64,000 nucleotides of DNA from Streptomyces sp. CB02980 (GTDB lineage: Bacteria > Actinomycetota > Actinomycetes > Streptomycetales > Streptomycetaceae), in NCBI RefSeq assembly GCF_014451325.2, contig NZ_JACSCH020000012.1:124001-188000 (forward strand). Reading direction: 5' to 3'. The position numbers and the translations under genes were made by a program. The notes below the pieces were generated by a model. It was given only the letters and a program-made list of their open reading frames with translations, ran no database searches and was not told the DNA's origin. This document shows, one piece after another, positions 1-9,561 of this stretch; positions within the stretch are counted from its first letter, which is position 1; each line of letters opens with the position of its first letter.

Positions 1-1409
1 CCCAGTCGGAGCATGGCGAGTGGCCACCGCCGCTCAGGCACGACGACACGCAGCACTACAAGCGAGGCCAGCAGAGCCAGGGCTCCCAGGGCGGCCACGA
101 CTGCGGGTTTCACCGAACCTGGAAGCGGAACGGTGTACTGGAGGGACTGAACGGCTGCCAGGCTCATCAGGATGGCGCCGATGGCGCCCGTCAGCCCGAG
201 ATTGACCGTCTCCTGCCGTCGCTGGAGACTGCGTTGAATCAACTGGTCGGCAAGAACTCCAACTTGGGTGCACCGGCGCACCGCGGCCTCCAGATACGTG
301 GCATCGTCGTCGAGGCGCTGGATGAACCACTCGGACAGAGCTCGATCGTCTGCGAACAGTCCGCCGAGATCCGGATCGCCGCTGAGGGTCGTGAAGTTGG
401 CCGCGGCGATCTCCACGGTGCGGGACATCTCCCGGCTGCGGGTCGAGCGGTCGACCAGACCGCGTTCGCGGGTTTGGAGATCGACCAGAGCCCGGGACGC
501 ATCGAGCAACTCTGAGTGGTGGCTGGCCCCGCGCTGCGAGGCGTCCGTCTTCTCCAGCACGTCCCCGACGACCTTGTCCGTAGCGGCGCGCAGTCGGCCT
601 ATGGTCTCGGCCGAGTCCCACACCCGCAGTTGGTACCGGAGTTTGGCCGTGTGTAGAAGGTACTTTCCCAACGGCGGCAGCGCGCGTGTACGCGTGGTCC
701 AGACCCAGGCGGTCAACTCGGGGTCGCGATCGTGCGCGGCGACGACGAGCAGTCGGCGCTCATCGCGAGCATCCTGGGACGCCGAGGTCTCCCACACGGC
801 GAACCCCTGGGGAACGATGACGCCCCCGTACGGCCAGCCCGTCGATGCTTCGTCGTCAGCGTTCGGAGCGTGGCCGCTCACGTACGTGGTCAGCGGGTCC
901 TCCGGCGCCACCGACGGCGCAGCTGAGAGCCTGCTCGGAGTAGGAAGGTCCGGCTCGGCCAATCGCGCCAGATACAGCCGGGCCGATCCGAGTACGCCTG
1001 CCTCGTGCCGCTGTGTGTTCTGTGCAGCCCGCAGGACCCCGGACCACTGCCCGTCCAGTTCCGCCCAGCCCAGACCGTCGGCGGCGTCGGGGGCCAGCAT
1101 GACCGACAGGCAGAGGGCATCGTGCTCCCGCCGGAGCGCGGCCTGCCACACCCCCGGCCCCGGTCGATTCCTGGTCGCGAGCAGCCCCTGCGTGCCCCGG
1201 ACATCCGGGCTCCTGGAGGCGCCCGGCAGGCACGCGTCCCAGCCGTCCCCCGGTTCCAGCCCCGTACCAGTGCCCTCCACGGGAACGTTCATCCCGAGCA
1301 TCTCACCGCACGTGTTCCACAGATTCCTGACGAAGGCGAGAGCGTCGTGCCGGTCGTCCCCTGTGGTGACGACGAAGACATGCACCCCCAGCGCCTCAGC
1401 TTGGAGCAT
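1..1409 (-). CDS. CATRA-type conflict-system membrane protein (C-terminus outside window)
   Basis: The frame is open from ATG 1409 to the left edge, about 469 residues, and has no stop in the window. The N-terminus starts with a hydrophobic strand (LGVHVFVVTT) and leads into a globular region. From about residue 260 it is mostly long charged helices of coiled-coil type. Near residues 415-455 there are two close hydrophobic segments (around GAIGAILMSLAAVQ and VVAALGALALLASLVVL), which should be a transmembrane hairpin. Order and size match, from memory, the family named CATRA conflict system CASPASE/TPR repeat-associated protein. Its start overlaps the stop of the small upstream gene by 14 nt (ATG 1407-1409, TGA 1396-1398), so the two are probably translationally coupled. 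A coiled coil feeding a membrane hairpin suggests a membrane-acting effector; that role is inference. Confidence 0.72.
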   Translation of the reverse strand, partial: MLQAEALGVHVFVVTTGDDRHDALAFVRNLWNTCGEMLGMNVPVEGTGTGLEPGDGWDACLPGASRSPDVRGTQGLLATRNRPGPGVWQAALRREHDALCLSVMLAPDAADGLGWAELDGQWSGVLRAAQNTQRHEAGVLGSARLYLARLAEPDLPTPSRLSAAPSVAPEDPLTTYVSGHAPNADDEASTGWPYGGVIVPQGFAVWETSASQDARDERRLLVVAAHDRDPELTAWVWTTRTRALPPLGKYLLHTAKLRYQLRVWDSAETIGRLRAATDKVVGDVLEKTDASQRGASHHSELLDASRALVDLQTRERGLVDRSTRSREMSRTVEIAAANFTTLSGDPDLGGLFADDRALSEWFIQRLDDDATYLEAAVRRCTQVGVLADQLIQRSLQRRQETVNLGLTGAIGAILMSLAAVQSLQYTVPLPGSVKPAVVAALGALALLASLVVLRVVVPERRWPLAMLRL

Positions 1410-1737
1410 CCGGACCTGCTGCGTCGGAGCCAGATGGGGCGCGGGGGGTCGGGTTGTCGCCGTCCAGGGCATGGACCAACTCGTCGAGTCGTTCGCGATA
1501 TTCCTCGGGCAGCGGCAGCATCGAGCAGTCCTCCAGCCCGGAGATGCGCTGAGGGCCCGCCAGCTCGACATCCCCCAGGGCCTGCTCGAAGGCAGCGAAG
1601 TCTCCCGCTGCGAGCGCGTCCCGCATGGCCTTCAGGCCCTGTCCGACCACGTCCCAGTTCTTGGCACGGAGCTGCCAGACTTCGACATCCGCCAACACCT
1701 CGGCCGCCATCTGCCGCAGCTCCTCCTCCATGTTCAT
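1396..1737 (-). CDS. Small helical CATRA system-associated protein
   Basis: A 113-residue acidic protein with no signal peptide or membrane segment. Residues 1-90 read as amphipathic helices (MNMEEELRQMAAEVLADVEV and onwards) and the tail is a disordered Pro/Ser/Ala stretch. It sits immediately before the CATRA membrane protein and overlaps it by 14 nt; the CHAT protease gene is divergent. From memory this is the position and size of the CATRA system-associated family (CATASP). Two in-frame starts are possible, ATG 1737 and ATG 1731; neither has a strong ribosome binding site. Its role is unknown; a small adaptor or inhibitor of the membrane partner would fit the context. Confidence 0.72.
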   Translation of the reverse strand: MNMEEELRQMAAEVLADVEVWQLRAKNWDVVGQGLKAMRDALAAGDFAAFEQALGDVELAGPQRISGLEDCSMLPLPEEYRERLDELVHALDGDNPTPRAPSGSDAAGPDAPS

Positions 1738-1861
1738 AGAACCTAGCGGCGCAACGGAACCGGTGCGGGTCCATTCAGCAAACTGATCAAGAGCCCATGA
1801 CAGTAAGGTTGATGACCGTCCATCACGTTCCGTGGGTCCGAGACGTTGCTGCGAGGCACCT
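1738..1861. promoter_or_regulatory. Divergent promoter region of the conflict-system arms
   Basis: These 124 bp separate the start of the leftward pair from the CHAT gene start, so both arms should be transcribed from here. I see no convincing -35/-10 pair. A short inverted repeat, tgatg-N6-catca at 1810-1825, is the only symmetric element and could be an operator, though 5-bp arms are weak evidence. Confidence 0.4.
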
Positions 1862-4147
1862 ATGGCCAGTGTTTCCTCTCAACAGTCCCCCGAGCAGCAG
1901 GAGGAGGAGCGTCGCGAACGAGACCGGCTACGCACGCTCCAGCAGCAGGTCCGCGAGCGTGCGAGCCGCCGTCTGCGCGGCAACGTTCGTGCCGCGCGCG
2001 ACACGCGTCCGGACATGGACCGCCTGGCCGTGGCGGTTGCACGCGCGAAGCCCGGCACTCGACGCCGAGCGGCCGCCGTGACGGCCCTGTCCGCAGAGCT
2101 ACTCCTCCGCTTCCGTCAGAGCCCGGAGAAGAACCTCGCCGACCTCGTGACGGCGATCCGGCTGCTGAGCGAAGCGGCTGGCGGTCGGACGGCCGAGGAT
2201 GCGGCCGGCCGTCAGCACGCCGTGGACGACGCCCGCGTGGAGCGGATCGTGGGATCGGGCAGCTCGGCGGATGCCGCGCGGGTGGCGTTGCTCGTCGAGT
2301 GTCTTGAGGAGTGGGCGGCCATCGAGCGGGTTGCACCCCCGGGCGGGTGGGGGACGGAGCCGGGGCAGGTGCCGGACCTCGACGTGCTACGGCGGCGACT
2401 GGCCGGGATGGCGGCTGCACCGGCTCGACAGCGGGTTCGCATGCTGCACGCCTGCGGCAGCGCCCGCGCGGCCTCGGACGGGCCAGGCGCCGGGTACGAG
2501 GACATGGTCGCCGCCGTCGCCCTGCTGCCCCGGACGATCGGATGGGGCGCTCCCCCTGGGGGCCCGGGATCGGCGACCGAACAGGTCGCGCTCAAGGCCG
2601 CGGTCACGGCGGACGCGGCGGCCTGCGCCATCGCCGCCGGGCGCCCCGTCGAGGCGATCGAGCTGCTGGAGACCGGCCGTGGGGTGGTGTGGGACCAGTT
2701 GCTGCACGCCACGATTCGGGCCGAGTTACGGGCCGTGGACCGCCGGCTCGCCCGACGCATGGACCGGGCCTGCCGCGAACTCGAACGGCCCGGCCGACCC
2801 GGCGAGGAACCCGACCGATACGCGGAGCGCGACGTGGCGGCAGAGCGGAACGCCCGCCCCGACACACCCTCCGCAGAGGTCGCACGACGGTGGGGGCTGG
2901 TCCTCCGGCTCACGGAGAAGAGCGCCAGGCGGCGCGAGCGGCGCTGGGCGCGGGCGGCCGAACGCGCCCAGGGACTCTTGCCCGACGCCACCTTCCAGAC
3001 GGTGAGCTACCTCTCCGACATCAGGCCCGCCGCCGCCGAAGGGCCCGTGGTGGCAGTGATCCTCAGCCGGTTCGGCTGTCACGCCCTGCTCGTGACGGCG
3101 GAGGAAGACGCCCCGCGGGTCGTCCCGCTGCCTGCCCTGACCTTGCGGGCAGCGCAACGCAACGCCCGCGGCTATCTCACCGCGTTGAACCAACTGACCG
3201 GGGCGGAGCGGGAGGCACGCATCCAGGCGACACTGCACTGGCTGTGGGAGACCGTCGCCGTGCCCGTCCTCACCGCGCTGGCCCTGCCCGGACGCACCGG
3301 GGAGAGCGCGGACGGCGAGCTCCCACGCCTGTGGTGGTGTCCTTCCGGGCCGCTCGCGGTGCTCCCCCTGCACGCCGCCACACCGCGGCCGGGCGCGGGC
3401 AGTACGCGTGCCGGGGCCGGGGAGCGGGTCGTGTCCTCGTACACCCCGACCCTGCGCAGCCTGATCTCGGCCCGCAAGGCCCGGGACCTGCGCCGGAACA
3501 GCGGCAAGGGCAACCAGGGCGGGAATCCGGACGGCCGGGATCGGCTGCTCCTGGTGTCGGCAGGCGGCCGCGCCGGCCATCAGGTCCTTCCGGCGACGGC
3601 CCGCTTCCGTGACTTTCTCACCGGCCTCCTTCCGGAGGACCTGCTGACCACGCTGCACGGGGCGCAGGCCACCGCCGGGAACGTGAAAAGCGCGCTGGGC
3701 CGGCACAGCCGGGTCCACTTCGACTGCCACGGCCGGCAGGACCCCGTGTCACCGGAGCGCACCGGCCTGGTGCTGCACGACCAGGATCTGACCATCGCCG
3801 ACCTCGCCGACGTCCGCGCGAGGCGGCCGGAGTTCGCCTTCCTCGCCGCGTGCTCCACCGCGGCACCGGACCACATGGACCTCGACGAGATGATCTCCGT
3901 GACCTCCGTCCTGCACTACCGCGGCTATCAGTCCGTCATCGGCACGATGTCGCCCGTCCTCGACACCAGTACCGAGCGCGTGGCCAAGGCGGTCTATGGC
4001 CGGCTCACCGAGTCCCGCCCCGAGGCGCGGCCGGAATCGCCGCCGGACTCTGCCGCGACCCTGCTGCACGATGCCGTGAGCCGGGAACGCCGACGGCGTC
4101 CCCGGCACCCGAGCACGTGGGTGCCGTTCATCCATGTGGGCGTCTAG
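1862..4147 (+). CDS. CHAT-domain (caspase-like) protease of the conflict system
   Basis: A 761-residue soluble protein. The first ~370 residues are Arg/Ala-rich and helical; a C-terminal CHAT (caspase HetF-associated with TPRs) domain covers about residues 390-760. The cysteine-protease dyad is visible: His623 in the motif HFDCHG and Cys664 in AFLAACSTA, followed by the family's usual conserved C-terminal block (YQSVIGTMSPVLDTSTERVA). There is no Walker A motif. ATG 1862 is chosen because GAGG lies 6 nt upstream; an ATG at 1832 would add 10 residues without such a site. The gene overlaps the next one by 14 nt. In related systems CHAT proteases cleave a partner or effector on activation; the substrate here is not known, but the divergent CATRA pair is the obvious candidate. 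Confidence 0.87.
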   Translation: MASVSSQQSPEQQEEERRERDRLRTLQQQVRERASRRLRGNVRAARDTRPDMDRLAVAVARAKPGTRRRAAAVTALSAELLLRFRQSPEKNLADLVTAIRLLSEAAGGRTAEDAAGRQHAVDDARVERIVGSGSSADAARVALLVECLEEWAAIERVAPPGGWGTEPGQVPDLDVLRRRLAGMAAAPARQRVRMLHACGSARAASDGPGAGYEDMVAAVALLPRTIGWGAPPGGPGSATEQVALKAAVTADAAACAIAAGRPVEAIELLETGRGVVWDQLLHATIRAELRAVDRRLARRMDRACRELERPGRPGEEPDRYAERDVAAERNARPDTPSAEVARRWGLVLRLTEKSARRRERRWARAAERAQGLLPDATFQTVSYLSDIRPAAAEGPVVAVILSRFGCHALLVTAEEDAPRVVPLPALTLRAAQRNARGYLTALNQLTGAEREARIQATLHWLWETVAVPVLTALALPGRTGESADGELPRLWWCPSGPLAVLPLHAATPRPGAGSTRAGAGERVVSSYTPTLRSLISARKARDLRRNSGKGNQGGNPDGRDRLLLVSAGGRAGHQVLPATARFRDFLTGLLPEDLLTTLHGAQATAGNVKSALGRHSRVHFDCHGRQDPVSPERTGLVLHDQDLTIADLADVRARRPEFAFLAACSTAAPDHMDLDEMISVTSVLHYRGYQSVIGTMSPVLDTSTERVAKAVYGRLTESRPEARPESPPDSAATLLHDAVSRERRRRPRHPSTWVPFIHVGV

Positions 4148-7100
4148 CGTGGCCCCCGTGCCCGAGCGGGCCCTCCCCGCTCTCTTCGCCGTCGCCGGCG
4201 GCGGGCTGACCCGTGCCGACCTGCTGGCCCTGACCGACCTCCCGCCGGACAAGCTGGGCGCGGCGATCGCCGCCGCCTCCAGCACCGGCCTCGGCCGGGC
4301 AGCGAGCCGCTGGACCGGCGGGGCTGTCCACGTGATCGCCGACGCCGGGCAGCGGCAGCGGGTCACGGACGAGGCCGGGCAGCGCGTCACGGCGGACTGC
4401 GCCGCGGCCCTGCATGCGTGGGCGGAGTCGTACCGCGTGGGCGGCTGGCCCGACGGCACCCCGGAATACCTGATGGACGGATACTTCCGCCTTCTGGAGT
4501 CGACGGGCGACGTACACCGAATGACGGCCTGCGGTACCGACCGGGCGCGGCACGCGCGGCTGCGCGCGCTCACCGGTGGCGATGTCGCCGCGGTGCACGA
4601 GGTCGCGGCCTGCCAGGCCGCCCTCGCCGCGCAGGACGCCCCCGACCTGGCCGCTGCCGCCGTCCTGGCGCTGCTACACGACGAACTGAGCGTCCGCGGC
4701 GACCGGCTGCCCACCAGCCTGCCCGCGACCCTCACTGCTGCCGGCGACTCGGTACGGGCCGACCAGCTCGCCCGCTCCTTCGCCGCTCCGGCTCGCAGGG
4801 CTGGCGCTTTCACCGGCCTGGCTCTCGCGCTCCTGGACGAGGGCCGACTCGCCGAGGCGCGGCGTGCGATCGACGAACTCGTCCTTACCATCGCCAAGTT
4901 GGGCGCATCGGACGAGAAGGTGACGGAGGACGCGGTGCTGCGGCTCGCCGCCGCGGGCCAGTGGACATCGGCCGAGCGTATCGCCCGCGCGGCCCCCTCA
5001 CGGTCGGCCAGGGTGGTCGTGCTGCGCGCGCTGGTGGACGCTCAGATCGCCGCAGGCCATCTCGACCAGGCCGAACACCTCGCCCTGACCCTCACCTCCG
5101 ACGACGGCGGCACCGACGGCTACCACGGCGACGACACCGGCGGCGCTGACCGTAGGGCGCTGATACCGGTGATCGCCGCGCTCGCTGCCGACGGGCAGGG
5201 TGCTCGGGCCGAGTCGCTGGCCCGCGCCTTCCCCGGCCCCGACTCGATTCGGGAACATGGCGGCGTCCTGGCCCTGCCCCACCTTGTCATGGCGCTCGCC
5301 GCGACCGGGCAGGACGAGCAGTTCCACCGGCTCGTTCGCGCCGTGCCCGACGAGCGGAACCGCAACAGGCTGCTGGCGACCGCCACGATGGCCGCACCCC
5401 ACGACGTCGACCAGGCGGAGGAGGCGGCACGTTCCGTTGCCGACGATCTCGACAGGGCCGAGGCCCTGAAAGGCGTCGTCGTCCGGCTCTTGCTGGCAGG
5501 GGATACCGAACGCGCCCTCTCCGTCGCGCGGGAGATTCCCGTCGGGCCCCTTGTCCGCGCGCTGCGGGAGAAGTTGGGCCAGTCGGATACGGAGTTCTTG
5601 TTGGATGGGCTCGGCCACCATGCACGGCCGGGCGTCGTGCGGGCGCTCGTGGAGCAAGGCCAACCAGACCTCGCCGAATCCTTCGTGAGCCGCATCTCGA
5701 ACGACGGCGACTGCGCGGCGGCCTCCTGCGAACTGGCTGTGGCCCTCGCCATGACGGGCAACACGGCTCGAGCCGAGGCCCTGTACGCTGAGCACCGCCG
5801 CCGCCTCAGGTTCGACGACTCGGCGGTGCTCAAGGCGGTGGCCCTCACCCACCTGGAGACGGGGGCCCTCGACGAGGCCCTACGGACGGCGCACACTGCC
5901 GACACGCCGCATCTGGCACTGCAGCTTCTGCGCGACATCGCGGTGTGGCTGGTCGAGAACGGAATGACCGCCGAAGCGGAACGACTCGCGGCAAGCCAGG
6001 ATGATCACCCCGAGATGCTGGCCACGATCGCTGCCACGGCCGCCGCCGAAGGGGATGCGGCCACCGCCCGTCGGCTCGCGTGGCGTGCGGCGGAGTTGCC
6101 GCAAGCGACGCCAGGGCTTCCCCCGTTGCGACTGCTCCTGCTCGCTGAGGCACTGGTCGAAGGGGAAGAGCACGCTTTCGCGTGCCAACTCACGGAGCGT
6201 GCCGTCGCCTTGGTCGGAACCTCCAATGATGTTCTGCTCAGTCGCGCCGCGGTCGTCCTGGCCCGCGCCGGGGACCTCTCCCGGGCCGAGACGCTGGCCC
6301 GCTCCTTCTCGTTCTGGTCACACCGGGAACCCGCCCTGGAAGCTGCGGCGTCGGCGTACGTGGACGCGGGCGACGTCGCCCGGGCACAGTCCGTGGTGGA
6401 CGCCATGGACAGCGGGCATGAACACAAAGTCCGGGCGATGGTCGCGGTCGCGACAGCATTGACGCGCGCCGGCGACCGGGACCGGGCCCGGGTGGTCGCC
6501 GCCGAGGCCAAGGGGATCGCTCAGGATCTGTCCTATGGGCAGGGGCCGGCGCTCCTCGCCGTCATCGGTGTCCTGCTCGGCCTCGGCGACGTCGCCGAGG
6601 CCGAGCAGGCGGTCGGCGCCATCAGCGGCTACCACGAAAGTGAAGCGGCGCGGAAGATGGTGTCCGAGGCGCGCACGGAGCCCGTCGCGACGGACGCCCC
6701 TCGGCGGACGTGGGTGTCCGAGGGGCCGGGTGAGGTACCCGCGGTCGTCGCGGAGGTGGCTCGCTGGTTGAAGGAGGCCGGCGACGAGGCGGGCGCCGCC
6801 CGACTGCTCGCCGACGCCGCCGAGGACGCACGGAACGCAGACACTTCTCGCGACGCGAGGGACGCAGAGGCTGGACTCCCCGCCCGAGTGAGCCGACTGC
6901 TTGCCCGCGGGCTGTGCGGCATCGGCCGGCTCTGGGACTTCGTCCTCCCGAGCCTCGCCGCCGTCGACCGGACCGTCCCCGTCGCGGTCGCCGAGGCTCT
7001 GGGGCTCGACCACTCCGCTCCGCGCGCCGTCGACCGGCGACACGGGTGTTCCTACGCCGGTCTCACTGCGGACCAGCTCATCGCTAGCGTCGTGCTGTGC

Positions 7101-7325
7101 CGTCGTGCGGGCCGCGCCGAGAATCCGGACCTGCTCGTCGTCCTCGACGAACTGCGCCGGGACTACGGCCATCACGCCTGCCCCTTCGCCGCATCCCTCG
7201 AGCGCCTTGCCTACGGAACGCATGGCCCCGCTCTGTTCCAGGAAGGAATGCAGCCTGACGAGGCGGAGATCGTCAGCAGGATTCTGGAAGAGCTGTCGGG
7301 CGGCCGGGGGCAGCAGGCGCCCTGA
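4134..7325 (+). CDS. Winged-helix/TPR-repeat protein, putative sensor of the conflict system
   Basis: A 1063-residue protein. Residues ~10-60 (ALFAVAGGGLTRADLLALTDL and onwards) look like the winged-helix domain that normally follows the NTPase of STAND proteins. Helical bundles follow to ~220, then a long array of degenerate TPR-like helix pairs (recurring patterns such as ARAEALARAF and AEQAVGAI) to ~900, and a helical cap. No P-loop (GxxxxGKS/T) or Walker B is present, so this looks like the C-terminal half of a STAND protein without its ATPase. ATG 4134 overlaps the CHAT stop by 14 nt; GTG 4149 is an alternative start. A strong hairpin follows the stop. A sensor or scaffold that binds the CHAT protease is the likely role, by inference. 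Confidence 0.75.
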   Translation: MWASSVAPVPERALPALFAVAGGGLTRADLLALTDLPPDKLGAAIAAASSTGLGRAASRWTGGAVHVIADAGQRQRVTDEAGQRVTADCAAALHAWAESYRVGGWPDGTPEYLMDGYFRLLESTGDVHRMTACGTDRARHARLRALTGGDVAAVHEVAACQAALAAQDAPDLAAAAVLALLHDELSVRGDRLPTSLPATLTAAGDSVRADQLARSFAAPARRAGAFTGLALALLDEGRLAEARRAIDELVLTIAKLGASDEKVTEDAVLRLAAAGQWTSAERIARAAPSRSARVVVLRALVDAQIAAGHLDQAEHLALTLTSDDGGTDGYHGDDTGGADRRALIPVIAALAADGQGARAESLARAFPGPDSIREHGGVLALPHLVMALAATGQDEQFHRLVRAVPDERNRNRLLATATMAAPHDVDQAEEAARSVADDLDRAEALKGVVVRLLLAGDTERALSVAREIPVGPLVRALREKLGQSDTEFLLDGLGHHARPGVVRALVEQGQPDLAESFVSRISNDGDCAAASCELAVALAMTGNTARAEALYAEHRRRLRFDDSAVLKAVALTHLETGALDEALRTAHTADTPHLALQLLRDIAVWLVENGMTAEAERLAASQDDHPEMLATIAATAAAEGDAATARRLAWRAAELPQATPGLPPLRLLLLAEALVEGEEHAFACQLTERAVALVGTSNDVLLSRAAVVLARAGDLSRAETLARSFSFWSHREPALEAAASAYVDAGDVARAQSVVDAMDSGHEHKVRAMVAVATALTRAGDRDRARVVAAEAKGIAQDLSYGQGPALLAVIGVLLGLGDVAEAEQAVGAISGYHESEAARKMVSEARTEPVATDAPRRTWVSEGPGEVPAVVAEVARWLKEAGDEAGAARLLADAAEDARNADTSRDARDAEAGLPARVSRLLARGLCGIGRLWDFVLPSLAAVDRTVPVAVAEALGLDHSAPRAVDRRHGCSYAGLTADQLIASVVLCRRAGRAENPDLLVVLDELRRDYGHHACPFAASLERLAYGTHGPALFQEGMQPDEAEIVSRILEELSGGRGQQAP

Positions 7326-7338
7326 ACCCTCGAAGGCC

Positions 7339-7380
7339 CCGCTGAATGGCGCACGGCCGCCGAGGTGCGCCACTCAGCGG
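7339..7380 (+). terminator. Terminator hairpin after the TPR gene
   Basis: Arms ccgctgaatggcgcac and gtgcgccactcagcgg pair over 16 bp with one G-T, around a 10-nt loop. It starts 13 nt after the TPR stop. There is no T-run, as is common in GC-rich actinobacteria. Confidence 0.75.
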
Positions 7381-7670
7381 GCACATCGGCGCAGGAGGCG
7401 GATCGCGAGCGTCTGGCGGGAGTGTCGGCGGCGGTGCGGCCGACGAAAAAGTCACTGGGCTCGGCGTGGCCCCCGCCGCGTGAGCTCTCGCGGTGGAATG
7501 CGGTGCGACGGCATCAGCGCCAGTTCCCCACAGGAGCCTACGCAGCAGGCGGCCTGACTCCAGGTTCGGGGATGCCCTCCTGATGCTCGGGGGGTACCCG
7601 CGACGGCGCGCCAGCCTCGTGCGGAGTCACCGGCAGCGGTGAGGTGTTCGCTCTTTGGCGTCTCAGGTAG
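7381..7670. other. Gene-less island edge
   Basis: About 290 bp with no frame I would call a gene. Codon bias is poor in all six frames compared with the flanks. Together with the integrase remnant that follows, this looks like decayed mobile DNA at the edge of the accessory island. No direct repeat or tRNA piece that could be an attachment site was recognised. Confidence 0.4.
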
Positions 7671-7822
7671 GTGGCACAGCGCCGGGCCGGCCAGAGCATC
7701 CAAGTGCTCTTCCAGTACTACGCCAAGTCCTGGACGGTCTTCAGGAGCATTCCAACCGGCTCATCGAGGAGTCGATGCAGGAGTGGAGCCGGCGCAGCGA
7801 GGACAGCAGCCCCAGGGGCTGA
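7671..7822 (+). pseudogene. Frameshifted C-terminal remnant of a tyrosine integrase
   Basis: The first frame reads AQRRAGQSIQVLFQYYAK, resembling the end of actinobacterial phage/plasmid tyrosine recombinases, where 'VLxxYAK' holds the catalytic Tyr. The next frame continues with LDGLQEHSNRLIEESMQEW to a TGA at 7820. The join at 7728-7730 needs one extra base to restore the usual reading (YYAKFLDGLQEHS), so this is a one-base deletion. An in-frame stop at 7668 closes the upstream side. Only about 50 codons of a ~400-residue enzyme remain. The family call is by pattern memory; the frame switch is seen directly. Confidence 0.6.
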
Positions 7823-7940
7823 GCCGCAATCTGGCCCGTGTATGGCCCGGAACTGCTGGTCAGAACTGGGATACGGCTGGGATGAACTGGAAGAAGAGGG
7901 GCATTTCGACGCCTCCCCCAGGGGAAGGCTCGAGCGCTCC

Positions 7941-7985
7941 AAGAAGGCGCCTGACCCGGGGAAACCCCAGGTCAGGCGCCTTCTT
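7941..7985 (-). terminator. Bidirectional terminator downstream of the aldehyde dehydrogenase
   Basis: A perfect inverted repeat: aagaaggcgcctgacc pairs with ggtcaggcgccttctt, with a short GC-rich loop. The aagaa/ttctt ends give a weak U tract on either strand. It lies 8 nt beyond the leftward stop at 7994. Confidence 0.85.
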
Positions 7986-7993
7986 CCGTGCCG

Positions 7994-9517
<1,524 letters not shown>

Positions 9518-9561
9518 GGGCATGGCCTCCCTGGGACGCGCCGGCCGTCCCTGGCCGGCGC

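Noticed and set aside
268..1746. A 492-codon open frame on the plus strand
   Set aside because: It is antisense to the CATRA pair, has very high Arg/Ser/Pro content and no ribosome binding site. The minus-strand frames give natural proteins.
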